DNA of 58,878 bases from Gammaproteobacteria bacterium (GTDB lineage Bacteria; Pseudomonadota; Gammaproteobacteria; Natronospirales; REEB76). Shown in pieces: positions 34,437-43,751 of this stretch; the first letter of the stretch is position 1, and each line of letters begins with the position of its first letter. The notes under the pieces are model-generated. The model was not told where the DNA came from. It saw only the letters and a list, made by a program, of their open reading frames with translations, and did no database searches. The stretch lies in NCBI GenBank assembly GCA_027315405.1, contig DAHUYB010000062.1, positions 1 to 58,878 on the forward strand, written 5' to 3'. The translations under genes were made by a program, and so were the position numbers.

Positions 34437-36041
34437 TCAGGGCCCGGGTCTCGTTTTGGAAACGAGCGATTGGCGATTGGCGCGTCCCCAGGCCTGCAAG
34501 CGTTCCAAGCGCGCCTTATAGCGCTGCTTTTGCATGCCGTCGATACCTGGTGTCGCCAGCGCAATGCGCAACTGGTCGGCCGCCGCCGCCGGTAAACCGC
34601 TGATGTAATAATATTCCGACATGTAGTAGTGGGATTCCCCGGAATTGCCGGCCTTGTCATAAGCTTTGGCTAGCATGCGCAGTACTTCCGGGTCACTATT
34701 GGTCTGTAATGACTGGGGAATGAGCAGACCGATCGCATCCTGCGGCAGGTTCGCATCCATGAGATCGCTTGCATAACTTAGAATCAGTGGTTCGCTGTCC
34801 GGGAATAATTGCATGGCCTGCTGGTAGGTGGCTTTTGCCAGGCCGATCTTACCGGCCGCCATTTGTGCGTCCGCCAACCCGATGCGGAAGGCCACAACAT
34901 CGTCGTATTTGTCGCGCAAGTGCTGCATGATTTTGATGGCATCGGCATCCCGTCCAGCCTGTACATCAGCCAGCGCCAGTCCGTAGCGTGTGGCTTCCTG
35001 GTCCCAGCCGTGCGTGGATTTCAGGGCTGCCGTGAAGTACTGCAAAGTTTTGTCGGCATTGTCGCTCTCCAGCACCCGCACCCGAGCTTTCATGAGTGCG
35101 TAGTTGCGGCTGTCTGGGCGCGGCGGCACGTGCATGCTTAGCGCGCGCTCCTTCAGATAAGCCATGCGGGTTGCGTCTTGTGGGTGATCCAGGAGGAATT
35201 CCGGAATGTAGTCATAGCCGTTGAGGGCGGAATTGCGCTGCATCTTTTCGAAGAAATCAATCATACCCTGTGGCGGAAAACCGGCGCGCGCCAGTGTCTG
35301 AATGCCAACCCGGTCAGCTTCTTCTTCTTGGGAGCGGGTGAAGTTGATCTGATGCTGCTCCAGGGCACCCTCGGCGGTGGCGATGGTACCGATGGCGACA
35401 TCGGGATCGGCGGTGTTGGCGGCTACCAGAATTGCGCCCAGGATAGTGGCGATGTTGAGCAGGCTACGGTCCTTCTCATCCTCCGCCGAGCGTGCGATAT
35501 GGCGCTGGGTTACGTGGCTGGTTTCGTGCGCCATGACGCCGGCCAATTCGTCCTCGTTGTCGGTGTCGAGTATCAAGCCGCTGTTTACGCCGATGAAACC
35601 GCCTGGCAAGGTGACGGCGTTGATATCGGGATCGTTGATCACGAAGTATTCAAAATGCAGCGTTGGATTGTCGCTGTGAGAAGACAGTTCATGGCCTAGG
35701 TTGTCTATGTATTCATGGACCAGGGGATCATCAAGAATGATTCCTGCCTGGCGCGCCTCATTCATAATCTTCACGCCTATCTGGTATTCCTGTTCCGGCG
35801 TCAGGACATCGGCACCTGCCATACCGAGCTGGGGCAGATTAAAGTCGCTGCTGGAATCATTGTTGGGCTTATCAATGTAGTTGGCAGTAAAGTCTGGGTG
35901 CACGGAATTCGATATCCTTAACGGCGTGCCAGGCTGGGCCGCAGAATCCGTATTGGAATCTGCCAGCGCGGGACTGCTGCCCAGCGCCAGTACAGCGGCG
36001 AGAAGCAGGTGGAGGGCTGTTTTGAGCTGATTGCTGTGCAT
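34437..36041 (-). CDS. bepA: M48 metalloprotease BepA-like (OM protein quality control)
   Basis: 534-residue periplasmic protease-chaperone that helps assemble or degrade OM proteins such as LptD and BamA. A signal peptide (LHLLLAAVLALGSSPALA) is followed by the zinc protease domain with GVMAHETSHVTQRH (HExxH), the third ligand region around EEEADRVGIQTLARAGF, and a C-terminal TPR domain from about residue 320 (YGLALADVQAGRDADAIKIM). It lies 57 bases upstream of mlaA on the same strand, and the two may be cotranscribed. Confidence 0.9.
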   Translation of the reverse strand: MHSNQLKTALHLLLAAVLALGSSPALADSNTDSAAQPGTPLRISNSVHPDFTANYIDKPNNDSSSDFNLPQLGMAGADVLTPEQEYQIGVKIMNEARQAGIILDDPLVHEYIDNLGHELSSHSDNPTLHFEYFVINDPDINAVTLPGGFIGVNSGLILDTDNEDELAGVMAHETSHVTQRHIARSAEDEKDRSLLNIATILGAILVAANTADPDVAIGTIATAEGALEQHQINFTRSQEEEADRVGIQTLARAGFPPQGMIDFFEKMQRNSALNGYDYIPEFLLDHPQDATRMAYLKERALSMHVPPRPDSRNYALMKARVRVLESDNADKTLQYFTAALKSTHGWDQEATRYGLALADVQAGRDADAIKIMQHLRDKYDDVVAFRIGLADAQMAAGKIGLAKATYQQAMQLFPDSEPLILSYASDLMDANLPQDAIGLLIPQSLQTNSDPEVLRMLAKAYDKAGNSGESHYYMSEYYYISGLPAAAADQLRIALATPGIDGMQKQRYKARLERLQAWGRANRQSLVSKTRPGP

Positions 36042-36189
36042 GCGTAATCAAGCTTCACAAGCTTGGGTATTTAAGATTACTGGGCCTTGGCTCCATATTA
36101 TGGCACGTTGGTTGACAGGCGGCGGTTGTGTGTGCATTCCGTATCAACAAAGTAGACCACGCAGTGCGACCATATACTGCAGTTGCAGA

Positions 36190-36216
36190 TAAAAAAAGCC
36201 CCCGCAAGCGGGGGCT
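36190..36216 (-). terminator. Rho-independent terminator of the fadL-like gene
   Basis: On the minus strand AGCCCCCGC pairs with GCGGGGGCT over 9 bp (36197-36216) and is followed by seven T residues (36190-36196 read as A on plus). It lies 29 bases after the stop of the FadL-like gene. Confidence 0.92.
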
Positions 36217-36245
36217 GGTGGTCGAGAGGCCGAACTGAGTCCAGC

Positions 36246-37628
36246 TCAGAACCGGTAGATATATTGGATACCCAAAATATCCGCGTCGGCGTTGAATTGT
36301 CCGGCGACATAGTCGCCGCTGCTGCCATCCAGCTGGCTGTATGGAATGTGGCTATTGATGAATAGGTGAGCATAGCCGATATCCCATTGACTGTGATTAG
36401 AAACATGCCAGCTGGCGCCAAAGGCCAGCCATTTGCGAGTCGCGTCCGGCAGACGTGCAGTACGACTGGCATTCACACTATTGGGCGTAGTCGCTGAGGC
36501 GGCCGTGGGATCCGGCACCGGTGATTTGTCGAGCGCAATGCCTGTGCGGAAGGTCCAGGCATCACTGTATTTGTAATTCAGTCCAACGCTGAAACGATTC
36601 GAATTCGACAGACCCTCCTGCACAACCGCAGGCGGCATGTTGGGGTCGGAGAAATTGATGGTCAGATTCTGGAAACTGCTCCAGCCTGTGTAGCTCCAGT
36701 CGGCCATCAACGACCACTGACTGTTGAGCTGCTGAAACAGGCTCAAGGAAACAATTTGCGGCGTGGTGAATTCGGCACTGATGCCCTGAGCCTGGAATAA
36801 ACCCTGACTCGCGAAGACCGTTGGTACATTGGTGAAACTGGCACTGCCACTCAGATTGTGCTTGATGCGTGAGCGGTAGGAAAAACCCACGCGCGTGGCA
36901 CCATAGTCCCATAACAGGCCAAAGTTGTAACCGGTGGCGGTGTTATTGGCTGTCCCTTGAAAGAAACCATCATGGCCTTGAGGCACCAGTCCGAAGCTCT
37001 GGCTGCAAACGGTAGGGCTGACTTCTGCGAAACATACCGCGCCGAAATCAATGTCATTGGTGAGTTTCACGTCCATGCGCTGCACGTCCAAACCGAAACC
37101 GCCCGAGAAATGGTCCGTGAATTTGTAGGCTAGTGTCGGATTCAGATTGATCACCGTCACCGAAGTGTATATAGCCTGATAACGGAAAATAGAGCTGGCG
37201 TTATAGCTGGTCGCGAGACCGAAGGGCACGCCGAGGCCGATACCAAAGTCCAGCTTATCGCTGAGCGGCGTGGAATAATAAATGAAGGGTACCGCACCGA
37301 GTTTGCCGGGGTTGCCGCCGTTATTTCCAGTGAGTGGCTGGCCGGAGGCGTCCACGGCGGTCGTGGGCGTGAAACTGGCACCCAAACGGATCAGGCTCAG
37401 GCCCATATCCAGTTCCGGGCTGCTCAGCCGGGTGAGTCCCGCCGGGTTGTACCAGATGGTGGATGCATCGTTCGCATAGGCAGCGCCCGCCGCGTGCGCG
37501 CTTCCCAAGCTGGTGACGCTTTGTTCCGTGAGTTGGAAATTGGAAGCCGAAGCCATGCCGGGCAGGGCAACGACCACCGCGGCCGCAAACAGGGCAAGGG
37601 TCCATTTGGCAAACTGCTGGTTGTTCAT
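36246..37628 (-). CDS. FadL family outer membrane transporter
   Basis: 460-residue OM barrel for hydrophobic compounds such as long-chain fatty acids. The signal peptide (LALFAAAVVVALPGMASA) is followed by an N-terminal hatch beginning NFQLTEQSVTSLGSAHAAGA and the NPAG motif in TIWYNPAGLTRL, typical of FadL. The chain ends in YRF. The ATG at 37628 has GAGGAAC seven bases upstream; the frame continues farther upstream into the phoH end without relevance. It is monocistronic, ending in a strong terminator. Confidence 0.93.
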   Translation of the reverse strand: MNNQQFAKWTLALFAAAVVVALPGMASASNFQLTEQSVTSLGSAHAAGAAYANDASTIWYNPAGLTRLSSPELDMGLSLIRLGASFTPTTAVDASGQPLTGNNGGNPGKLGAVPFIYYSTPLSDKLDFGIGLGVPFGLATSYNASSIFRYQAIYTSVTVINLNPTLAYKFTDHFSGGFGLDVQRMDVKLTNDIDFGAVCFAEVSPTVCSQSFGLVPQGHDGFFQGTANNTATGYNFGLLWDYGATRVGFSYRSRIKHNLSGSASFTNVPTVFASQGLFQAQGISAEFTTPQIVSLSLFQQLNSQWSLMADWSYTGWSSFQNLTINFSDPNMPPAVVQEGLSNSNRFSVGLNYKYSDAWTFRTGIALDKSPVPDPTAASATTPNSVNASRTARLPDATRKWLAFGASWHVSNHSQWDIGYAHLFINSHIPYSQLDGSSGDYVAGQFNADADILGIQYIYRF

Positions 37629-37734
37629 CGTTTGTTCCTCAAGAACATGAGGGGTTTTGGAAGCGTCTGATTTAAGCACAAGCGGGGCCGGGTTGTCAGT
37701 ACCAGCCGCCGTCTCTGCCGACTGTATAGGCTGC

Positions 37735-39144
37735 TCACAAGATATCGGAAGCGTAGTCCGCCAGCCGCGAGCGCTCGCCCCGCAACAGGGTGACATGGCC
37801 AGAATGTGGCCATTGCTTGAAGCGGTCAACCACAAAGGTCAGCCCGGAAGTGGTTTCCGTGAGGTAGGGCGTGTCTATCTGGGAAATGTTACCGATGCAG
37901 ACCATCTTGGTGCCAGGGCCGGCACGGGTGATGAGCGCCTTGAGTTGTTTGGGGGTCAGGTTCTGGGCCTCATCCACGATTATGTAGCGGTTCAGGAAAG
38001 TCCGGCCGCGCATGAAATTCAAGGAGCGGATCTTGATACGGGTGCGCAGCAGATCGTTGGTGGCGGCGCGGCCCCATTCCCCGCCCTCTCCAGACTGGGT
38101 AAGTACTTCCAGATTGTCCATGAGGGCACCCATCCAGGGCGTCATTTTTTCTTCTTCGGTCCCCGGTAAGAAGCCAATGTCCTCGCCCAATGGCACGGTG
38201 ACGCGCGTCATGATGATTTCGCGGTATCGATTCTGTTCCAATGTCTGAGCGAGACCGGCCGCTAAAGCCAACAAGGTTTTGCCCGTGCCGGCGGCACCCA
38301 GTAGCGTGACGAAGTCCACATTCGGGTCTAACAGCAGGTTCAAAGCAAAATTTTGCTCCCGATTGCGGGCTTTGATGCCCCATACGGTGTGGCGGATGCC
38401 ACGGTAATCGCGGGTGAGTTCCAGCAATGCGCCACGTTCGTCGAGAGTGCTCACCATGGCTTCGAAATCTTCCGCATTGCTGTAGACAAACTCGTTCGGG
38501 AACCAGGTTTTCACACGCGGCCCTTGGATGCGATAGTAGGTGCGGCCTTCCTGTTGCCAGGATTCCATATTCTTGCTGTGATGCTCCCAAAAATCCTTGG
38601 GCAGATCGTCCATGCCGGTAAACAGCAGATCCAGGTCATCCAATGCCTTGTCGTTGAAATAATCCTCGGCATGGATGCCCAACACCGCGGCCTTGATACG
38701 CAAGTTAATGTCCTTGGAGACCAGGGTCAGGCGGCGTTCGGGAAATTTTTGTTGCAAGGCCATGGCGGTACCGAGGATGTTATTGTCCGGTTTATTGCCG
38801 GGCAGAGAATCCGGTAATATCGTTGGCAATGGCTCGGTCTGGAAGAACAGCCGCCCTGTGCTTACCGCGGTAGCGCCGGCAGAACGATGTAGACCTGAGA
38901 TCACTAGCCCGGTGTCTATCTGCGCCTTGCTTACATCCCGCATCATTTCATCCAGGAAGCGGCTTACCTGGCGCACATTGCGCGCCATTTCAGATACGCC
39001 TTTTTTACCAGCGTCCAGTTCTTCCAAGACCACCATGGGTAGAAAGATATCGTGTTCCTGGAAACGGAATATGGCGGTGGGATCGTGCATCAGCACATTG
39101 GTGTCGAGTACATAGAACCGGTGTTGTTCGCGGAGTTTCTTCAC
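37735..39144 (-). CDS. PhoH family ATPase with N-terminal PIN domain
   Basis: 469 residues. The N-terminal PIN-type nuclease domain starts FYVLDTNVLMHDP and contains DNNILGTAMALQ and LTLVSKDINLRIKA with the expected acidic residues. The C-terminal PhoH-like domain has Walker A LGAAGTGKTLLALAAG and Walker B IIVDEAQNLTPKQLK. Proteins of this layout (YlaK/PhoH2 type) are proposed RNA helicase-nucleases. The GTG at 39144 (AAGG in front) lies 17 bases after bcp; a start at 39228 would overlap bcp by about 65 bases with no family likeness. Confidence 0.9.
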   Translation of the reverse strand: MKKLREQHRFYVLDTNVLMHDPTAIFRFQEHDIFLPMVVLEELDAGKKGVSEMARNVRQVSRFLDEMMRDVSKAQIDTGLVISGLHRSAGATAVSTGRLFFQTEPLPTILPDSLPGNKPDNNILGTAMALQQKFPERRLTLVSKDINLRIKAAVLGIHAEDYFNDKALDDLDLLFTGMDDLPKDFWEHHSKNMESWQQEGRTYYRIQGPRVKTWFPNEFVYSNAEDFEAMVSTLDERGALLELTRDYRGIRHTVWGIKARNREQNFALNLLLDPNVDFVTLLGAAGTGKTLLALAAGLAQTLEQNRYREIIMTRVTVPLGEDIGFLPGTEEEKMTPWMGALMDNLEVLTQSGEGGEWGRAATNDLLRTRIKIRSLNFMRGRTFLNRYIIVDEAQNLTPKQLKALITRAGPGTKMVCIGNISQIDTPYLTETTSGLTFVVDRFKQWPHSGHVTLLRGERSRLADYASDIL

Positions 39145-39161
39145 GCGCGGGCCTTCGGGTT

Positions 39162-39632
39162 TCAGTTCAGGGCTTTGACGGCCTTCAGGACTTCGTCCAC
39201 GTGGCCTTTGACGACAACTTTGCGCCATTCCCGTCGCAGGACGCCCTTGGCATCAATCAGAAAAGTACTGCGCTCGATGCCAAGAAACTTGCGTCCATAC
39301 ATGCTCTTTATCTTCATAACCCCGAATAATTTGCAGACCGCCTGTTTTTCGTCAGACAACAAATCAAACTTGAAGGCATATTTGCGACGGAAATTCTCAT
39401 GAGATTTCAGATTATCTCGTGACACACCCACTATTACGGTGTTGAGTCGCTTGAATTTCATTTGGTGATCACGGAAAGCTCCGGCTTCCAGCGAACAGCC
39501 AGTGGTGTTGTCCTTGGGATAGAAATACAAAACTACATTCTGACCCTTGAATTCAGAAAGTTTGACAATTTTGTTGCCAGTGGCGGGCAGCTCAAAATCG
39601 GCAACGGGTTTATCGATAGACACCTTAGGCAT
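39162..39632 (-). CDS. bcp: Thiol peroxidase of the Bcp/PrxQ type
   Basis: 156-residue peroxiredoxin that reduces hydroperoxides. The peroxidatic Cys lies in YPKDNTTGCSLEAGAF. The PrxQ resolving Cys that often follows five residues later is replaced by Gly; the only other Cys is in QAVCKLFGV, so this is either 1-Cys-like or uses that residue. It is next to gcvR on the same strand and close to divergent dapA, the same neighbourhood as in E. coli. Confidence 0.94.
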   Translation of the reverse strand: MPKVSIDKPVADFELPATGNKIVKLSEFKGQNVVLYFYPKDNTTGCSLEAGAFRDHQMKFKRLNTVIVGVSRDNLKSHENFRRKYAFKFDLLSDEKQAVCKLFGVMKIKSMYGRKFLGIERSTFLIDAKGVLRREWRKVVVKGHVDEVLKAVKALN

Positions 39633-39690
39633 TCCTGGGTCTCCGAGGGAAAAGTGACTAAGCTTGATTAGATTTACATTGGTATGGCCA

Positions 39691-40221
39691 TCAGTTTTTT
39701 ATGGGTTCCATGATGGCGTCCAAGTTAAGCCGATCGCAGAAATCCATGAATTCTTCCCGCAAGCCGCCAATGTGCAGGTCTGCCGGAATATTCACCGCCA
39801 TCTGCACCGAAAACATGGGAGCACCGGTGTGAACCGCGGGATATCCACGGGTAACAAGGTCAGCGATGCCGATATTGCGTTCGGCAAAAAAATTGGCAAG
39901 GTTGAAAATGATGCCCGGCTGGTCCAGGCATACTGCGTCGATGGCGTATGGAACCAGGTTGTGGCGCGGTTCACGTTCCATGGTGCGGCGCGCCGACAGG
40001 GTGAGCACCAGGTGCTTTTCCAGTTTTGGCAACTGGCCTTCCAGCTTGGTGATGGTGTTCCAATTCCCGGACACCAGCAGCAACATGCTGAATTCACCGC
40101 CCAGCACCGTCATGCGGCTCTCGACTACATTACAACCGCAGTCCTTTACCGCGCGCGCGATGTCGTGGAGGATGCCGGGCCGGTCTTCAGCCAGCACCGA
40201 CATCACCAGAAACTGTTTCAT
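39691..40221 (-). CDS. gcvR: Glycine cleavage system repressor-like ACT protein (GcvR)
   Basis: 176 residues made of two ACT domains, the first beginning MKQFLVMSVLAEDRPGILHD and the second at AVCLDQPGIIFNLANFF. In E. coli GcvR binds GcvA and represses the gcv operon when glycine is low. The ATG at 40221 starts at the ACT domain; the longer frame to 40347 covers the divergent dapA promoter region. It lies 58 bases upstream of bcp. Confidence 0.88.
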   Translation of the reverse strand: MKQFLVMSVLAEDRPGILHDIARAVKDCGCNVVESRMTVLGGEFSMLLLVSGNWNTITKLEGQLPKLEKHLVLTLSARRTMEREPRHNLVPYAIDAVCLDQPGIIFNLANFFAERNIGIADLVTRGYPAVHTGAPMFSVQMAVNIPADLHIGGLREEFMDFCDRLNLDAIMEPIKN

Positions 40222-40371
40222 TCGAGCTCGCAGTGGTCGATCCTGCCGTGGGTCATGTGCCAGCAGTGTACCGGGTTTAGTCTCAGGTGCAACTGCATTG
40301 CACACCATTTTCCTTGAGCAGGAGGCTATCGGACCGGTAACATACACCCTTCAACTCCTGGGGACGGACGG

Positions 40372-41247
40372 ATGTTTCATGGCAGCATAGCGGCGCTGGT
40401 GACGCCTATGACCGACGACGGTCGGGTGGATTTCACCGCGCTCGAAAACTTGGTGCACTGGCACGTGGCTGAGGGCACTGATGCCATCGTGGCCGCAGGT
40501 ACCACGGGTGAGTCTGCCACCCTCGAAGCAGACGAGCATATGCGCGTCCTGGACTGCTGCCTGCGGGCGGCCGCCGGGCGCATCCCGGTTATTGCCGGTA
40601 CCGGTTCTAATTCCACGGCGCATGCCTTAGCCTTGACGCGCCTTGCCCAGGCGCGCGGTGTCGCAGCCGCGCTGGTGGTGGTGCCGTACTACAACAAACC
40701 TACCCAGGAAGGTCTTTATCGGCATTTCCGCATGATCGCGGACGCAGTATCGTTGCCCCTGATTCTTTACAATGTACCGAGCCGCAGCGTCGTGGATATG
40801 CTGCCGGAAACCGTCGAACGTTTGGCACTTATCCAAAATATCATCGGCATCAAAGAAGCCACCGGTAAACTTGAGCGGCTGGAGGAAATCCGCCGCCGCT
40901 GTGGCGAAGCTTTCCTGCTTATCAGCGGTGATGACGCCACGGCCATGGAATTCATCCTGCGTGGCGGTCAAGGGGTCATTTCGGTGACTGCCAACGTGGC
41001 ACCCAAGCTGATGCATGCCATGTGTACGGCGGCACACGCCGGTAAACGCAGTCAGGCCGAAATACTCAACCAGCGGCTTGCTACACTGCACAAACATCTA
41101 TTTCTGGAAAGCAGTCCGATTCCGGTGAAATGGGCGCTCAAGGAAATGGGGCGTATCCCCGGGGGTATCCGGCTGCCGCTGACACCGCTGGCGGCGAATC
41201 ACCACGACACATTGCGTGCTACCCTGCGCGACGTGGGCGCCCTGTGA
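40372..41247 (+). CDS. dapA: 4-hydroxy-tetrahydrodipicolinate synthase
   Basis: 291-residue aldolase-fold enzyme that condenses pyruvate with aspartate semialdehyde in lysine and diaminopimelate synthesis. MFHGSIAALVTPM is the standard N-terminus, AAGTTGESATL the substrate loop, LILYNVPSRS contains the catalytic Tyr, and IIGIKEATGKL the Schiff-base Lys at residue 161. It is divergent from gcvR and 30 bases upstream of a BamC-like lipoprotein gene, as dapA-bamC in E. coli. Confidence 0.97.
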   Translation: MFHGSIAALVTPMTDDGRVDFTALENLVHWHVAEGTDAIVAAGTTGESATLEADEHMRVLDCCLRAAAGRIPVIAGTGSNSTAHALALTRLAQARGVAAALVVVPYYNKPTQEGLYRHFRMIADAVSLPLILYNVPSRSVVDMLPETVERLALIQNIIGIKEATGKLERLEEIRRRCGEAFLLISGDDATAMEFILRGGQGVISVTANVAPKLMHAMCTAAHAGKRSQAEILNQRLATLHKHLFLESSPIPVKWALKEMGRIPGGIRLPLTPLAANHHDTLRATLRDVGAL

Positions 41248-41277
41248 TTGTTATTGGGAAGGTACTGGAACTCACTT

Positions 41278-41703
41278 ATGACTAAATTGCTCGGAACATC
41301 GTTTGCGATACTGTGGGTCGGACTGACTGGTTGCAGTACCCTGAGTTGCGGTGATTCGCACCCTTATCTCGACAGTGTTGCTAACCCACCGTTACACGCA
41401 CCAACGGGACTTAGCGTACCTGCTCCTGATCCAAGCTATGCCATACCAGGGGTTGCCTCCCGCCAGAACAAAACCACATCCAAGGACGCACCCGGCACCT
41501 GCCTGGTCAATCCACCGCAGCTGATTAAAGCGCAGCCAACGATACCAACCAAGCCATCCACGCTTCCCAAAAGTGGTCCGGTAGTGCCTGCGACTGGCAA
41601 CATGCAACCCGCCATGGAGTCAGGCGACAAACAGGTTGCGCCGCCAGCATCCGCTATCATGGAGCCGCCTCCCGTGGTTGCAGCCGCCGGACGCATGGGG
41701 TAA
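41278..41703 (+). CDS. Short BamC-like lipoprotein (N-terminal segment only)
   Basis: 141 residues with a lipobox (WVGLTGC). The segment YLDSVANPPLHAPTGLSVP and the following DPSYAIPG match the unstructured N-terminal region of E. coli BamC, which wraps around BamD. After it comes only a Pro/Thr/Ala-rich tail; the two helix-grip domains of BamC are absent. The position directly after dapA matches bamC. Binding to BamD is inference from this motif. GGGAAGG precedes the ATG at a distance of about 17 bases, so translation may be modest; a start at 41248 in the same frame is less likely because it adds residues before the signal. Confidence 0.75.
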   Translation: MTKLLGTSFAILWVGLTGCSTLSCGDSHPYLDSVANPPLHAPTGLSVPAPDPSYAIPGVASRQNKTTSKDAPGTCLVNPPQLIKAQPTIPTKPSTLPKSGPVVPATGNMQPAMESGDKQVAPPASAIMEPPPVVAAAGRMG

Positions 41704-41738
41704 TCTCCCGCGCCTTTTGAACCCTGTGTGTAGATTTT

Positions 41739-41829
41739 GGAGAGGTGTCCGAGCGGTCTAAGGAGCACGCCTGGAAAGCGTGTATACGGCAACCCCGTAT
41801 CGCGGGTTCGAATCCCGCCCTCTCCGCCA
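41739..41829 (+). tRNA. tRNA-Ser(GGA)
   Basis: 91 bases including encoded CCA. The acceptor GGAGAGG pairs with CCTCTCC, the anticodon stem CACGC/GCGTG holds CTGGAAA with anticodon GGA, and the long variable arm (TACGGC to GTATCG) is typical of class II tRNA-Ser. The T arm GCGGG/CCCGC holds TTCGAAT. It lies just upstream of the 4.5S RNA gene. Confidence 0.98.
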
Positions 41830-41918
41830 GATTTAAAACTGCCGGCAGTAGCAACGGGTACTTGGGTGGGGCTGGAACTCGCGATGCTGCCAGGAAGCGA
41901 TTCGAAAACAGGTTCTAT

Positions 41919-42029
41919 GGCAGCCTGCGCCGGCTTCTTCGCGACGACAAGTTGTGAACCCCGTCAGGCCCGGAAGGGAGCAGCGGCAGCAGCGGCCTCG
42001 TGTGCGGGGAATCGCTGACGCAGGTTGCC
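41919..42029 (+). ncRNA. ffs: 4.5S signal recognition particle RNA
   Basis: The universally conserved apical segment GTCAGGCCCGGAAGGGAGCA lies at 41963-41982, with the GGAA tetraloop at 41972-41975. The 5' end GGCAGCCTGCG (from 41919) pairs with CGCAGGTTGCC (to 42029), and CCCCG pairs with CGGGG nearer the apex, giving the single long hairpin of about 111 bases expected for bacterial 4.5S RNA. It binds Ffh for cotranslational targeting. Ends are set from pairing and may be off by a few bases. Position between tRNA-Ser and dnaX is common in gammaproteobacteria. Confidence 0.93.
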
Positions 42030-42127
42030 ACCTTAATGCTTTCCGGCAGGCTTAGGCTGATGCCACGTCTGGTAAAGTATCTGTGCCCCCGCAGGGCGCA
42101 ATTATCCGCCCGCTACTCAGGTAACGC

Positions 42128-43729
42128 ATGTCCTATCAGGTATTGGCAAGAAAATGGCGCCCGCGCAACTTCGCGGAAATAGTGGGCCAGGAGCATGTGC
42201 TCAAGGCGCTCATCAATGCCCTTGACCATAATCGTCTGCACCATGCTTTTCTGTTCACCGGTACTCGGGGCGTCGGTAAGACCACCATCGCTCGCATCTT
42301 GGCGAAATCCCTGAACTGCGAGAAAGGTGTGAGTTCCAAACCCTGCGGCGAGTGCAGTGCCTGCGTGGAGATTGATGCCGGCCGGTTCGTGGATCTGATT
42401 GAAGTAGATGCTGCCTCGCGCACCAAGGTGGACGATACCCGCGACCTGTTGGACAACGTGCAATACGCTCCCAGCCGTGGCCGCTACAAGGTGTACTTGA
42501 TTGACGAGGTGCACATGCTATCCACCCATTCCTTCAATGCCCTGTTGAAAACCTTGGAGGAACCGCCGCCCCACGTGAAATTTCTATTGGCCACCACGGA
42601 TCCGCAGAAACTACCGGTAACGGTGCTGTCGCGCTGTCTGCAGTTCAATCTCAAACGCCTTTCCGTGAGCCTGATTCAGGGGCATCTCAGGCACATTCTT
42701 GAGGCCGAAAAAGTTCCTCAGGAGCCGGCGGCAGTGACCCTGATCGCCACGGCCGCCGATGGCAGCATGCGTGATGCCCTGAGCGTGCTTGATCAGGCCA
42801 TTAGCTATGGCGACGGCAATCTCAGGGAAACGGAGGTGCGTGCCATGCTGGGTACCATCGAGCAGGTCCATGTACGAGCATTGTTGGAAGCGGTGGCAGG
42901 GAAAGACGCTAAAATCCTGCTTGCAACCGTGGCGAAACTAGATGAGCAGGCGCCGGATTATGAACTGGCGCTTGAAGACATAGCATCGTTCTTGCAGCGC
43001 CTGGCATTGATCCAGGCGGTACCCGGAATGAGCCCAGAGTTCAGCGATATCGCCGCCCTGCAGACATTGAGCGCGCAGCTGAGTCCTGAGGATGTGCAGC
43101 TCTATTACCAGATTGCTCTGTTGGGAAAACGTGATTTGCCACTGGCGCCATCGCCACGGAGTGGTTTTGAAATGACTCTGCTGCGGATGCTGACGTTTGC
43201 GCCGTCGTTAGCGACGGGGAACGTATCCACGACACCACTCTCAACGCCCACTCGCCCTGTCACTGAAGTCACCGGAACTAATTCCAAACTGGGTGTGACA
43301 GTGCTACAAGAAAAACCCATGGTGACCAGAAAATCCATGCAAGCATGGCAGGAACCGGACTGGATAGGACTGGTCGAGTGCCTGGATATTAAAGGTGCGG
43401 CTCAACAGCTGGCTCTGAATTGTGCCTACCGGCGCCGTGAGGGTGATGTGCTATACCTGGAACTGGATGTCGCTCACGAGCACATGGCGACTGAACAGTT
43501 GGTGAAGCGTATGGAAGATTCCCTGTCGCGCTACTATGGTGAATCACTGAAGCTCCGTATCCAGCCGGTATCTGGTAATCTGGAAACACCGGCAAAACTC
43601 GATGCACACCGCCAGATGGAGCGGCTCAAAGCAGCCCAGGATGCCATCATCGCGGATCCCAACGTGCGCGAGCTGTGTGAGATCTTCGGCACCCAGGTGA
43701 ATCCGGAATTGGTGAAGCCGGTAGATTGA
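42128..43729 (+). CDS. dnaX: DNA polymerase III tau/gamma subunit
   Basis: 533-residue clamp-loader subunit. MSYQVLARKWRPRNFAEIVG is the standard start, FTGTRGVGKTTIARILAK is Walker A, CGECSACVEIDAGRFVD carries the zinc-binding Cys, and VYLIDEVHMLSTHSFNALL is Walker B. The C-terminal part after residue 370 is a short tau domain. No A6G-type slippery heptamer that would give the short gamma form was seen in frame. Followed 22 bases later by ybaB. Confidence 0.97.
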   Translation: MSYQVLARKWRPRNFAEIVGQEHVLKALINALDHNRLHHAFLFTGTRGVGKTTIARILAKSLNCEKGVSSKPCGECSACVEIDAGRFVDLIEVDAASRTKVDDTRDLLDNVQYAPSRGRYKVYLIDEVHMLSTHSFNALLKTLEEPPPHVKFLLATTDPQKLPVTVLSRCLQFNLKRLSVSLIQGHLRHILEAEKVPQEPAAVTLIATAADGSMRDALSVLDQAISYGDGNLRETEVRAMLGTIEQVHVRALLEAVAGKDAKILLATVAKLDEQAPDYELALEDIASFLQRLALIQAVPGMSPEFSDIAALQTLSAQLSPEDVQLYYQIALLGKRDLPLAPSPRSGFEMTLLRMLTFAPSLATGNVSTTPLSTPTRPVTEVTGTNSKLGVTVLQEKPMVTRKSMQAWQEPDWIGLVECLDIKGAAQQLALNCAYRRREGDVLYLELDVAHEHMATEQLVKRMEDSLSRYYGESLKLRIQPVSGNLETPAKLDAHRQMERLKAAQDAIIADPNVRELCEIFGTQVNPELVKPVD

Positions 43730-43751
43730 AACGTAATGAGGTAAATTACCC

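Noticed and set aside
39664-40317. 217-codon plus-strand frame opposite gcvR
   Set aside because: The minus-strand gene has clear ACT-domain motifs and conserved synteny with bcp and dapA; the opposite frame shows no domain.
42128-43729. Programmed frameshift in dnaX making a gamma subunit
   Set aside because: The A runs present (near 42708 and 43310) do not form an X XXY YYZ heptamer in frame with a following stop and stem-loop.
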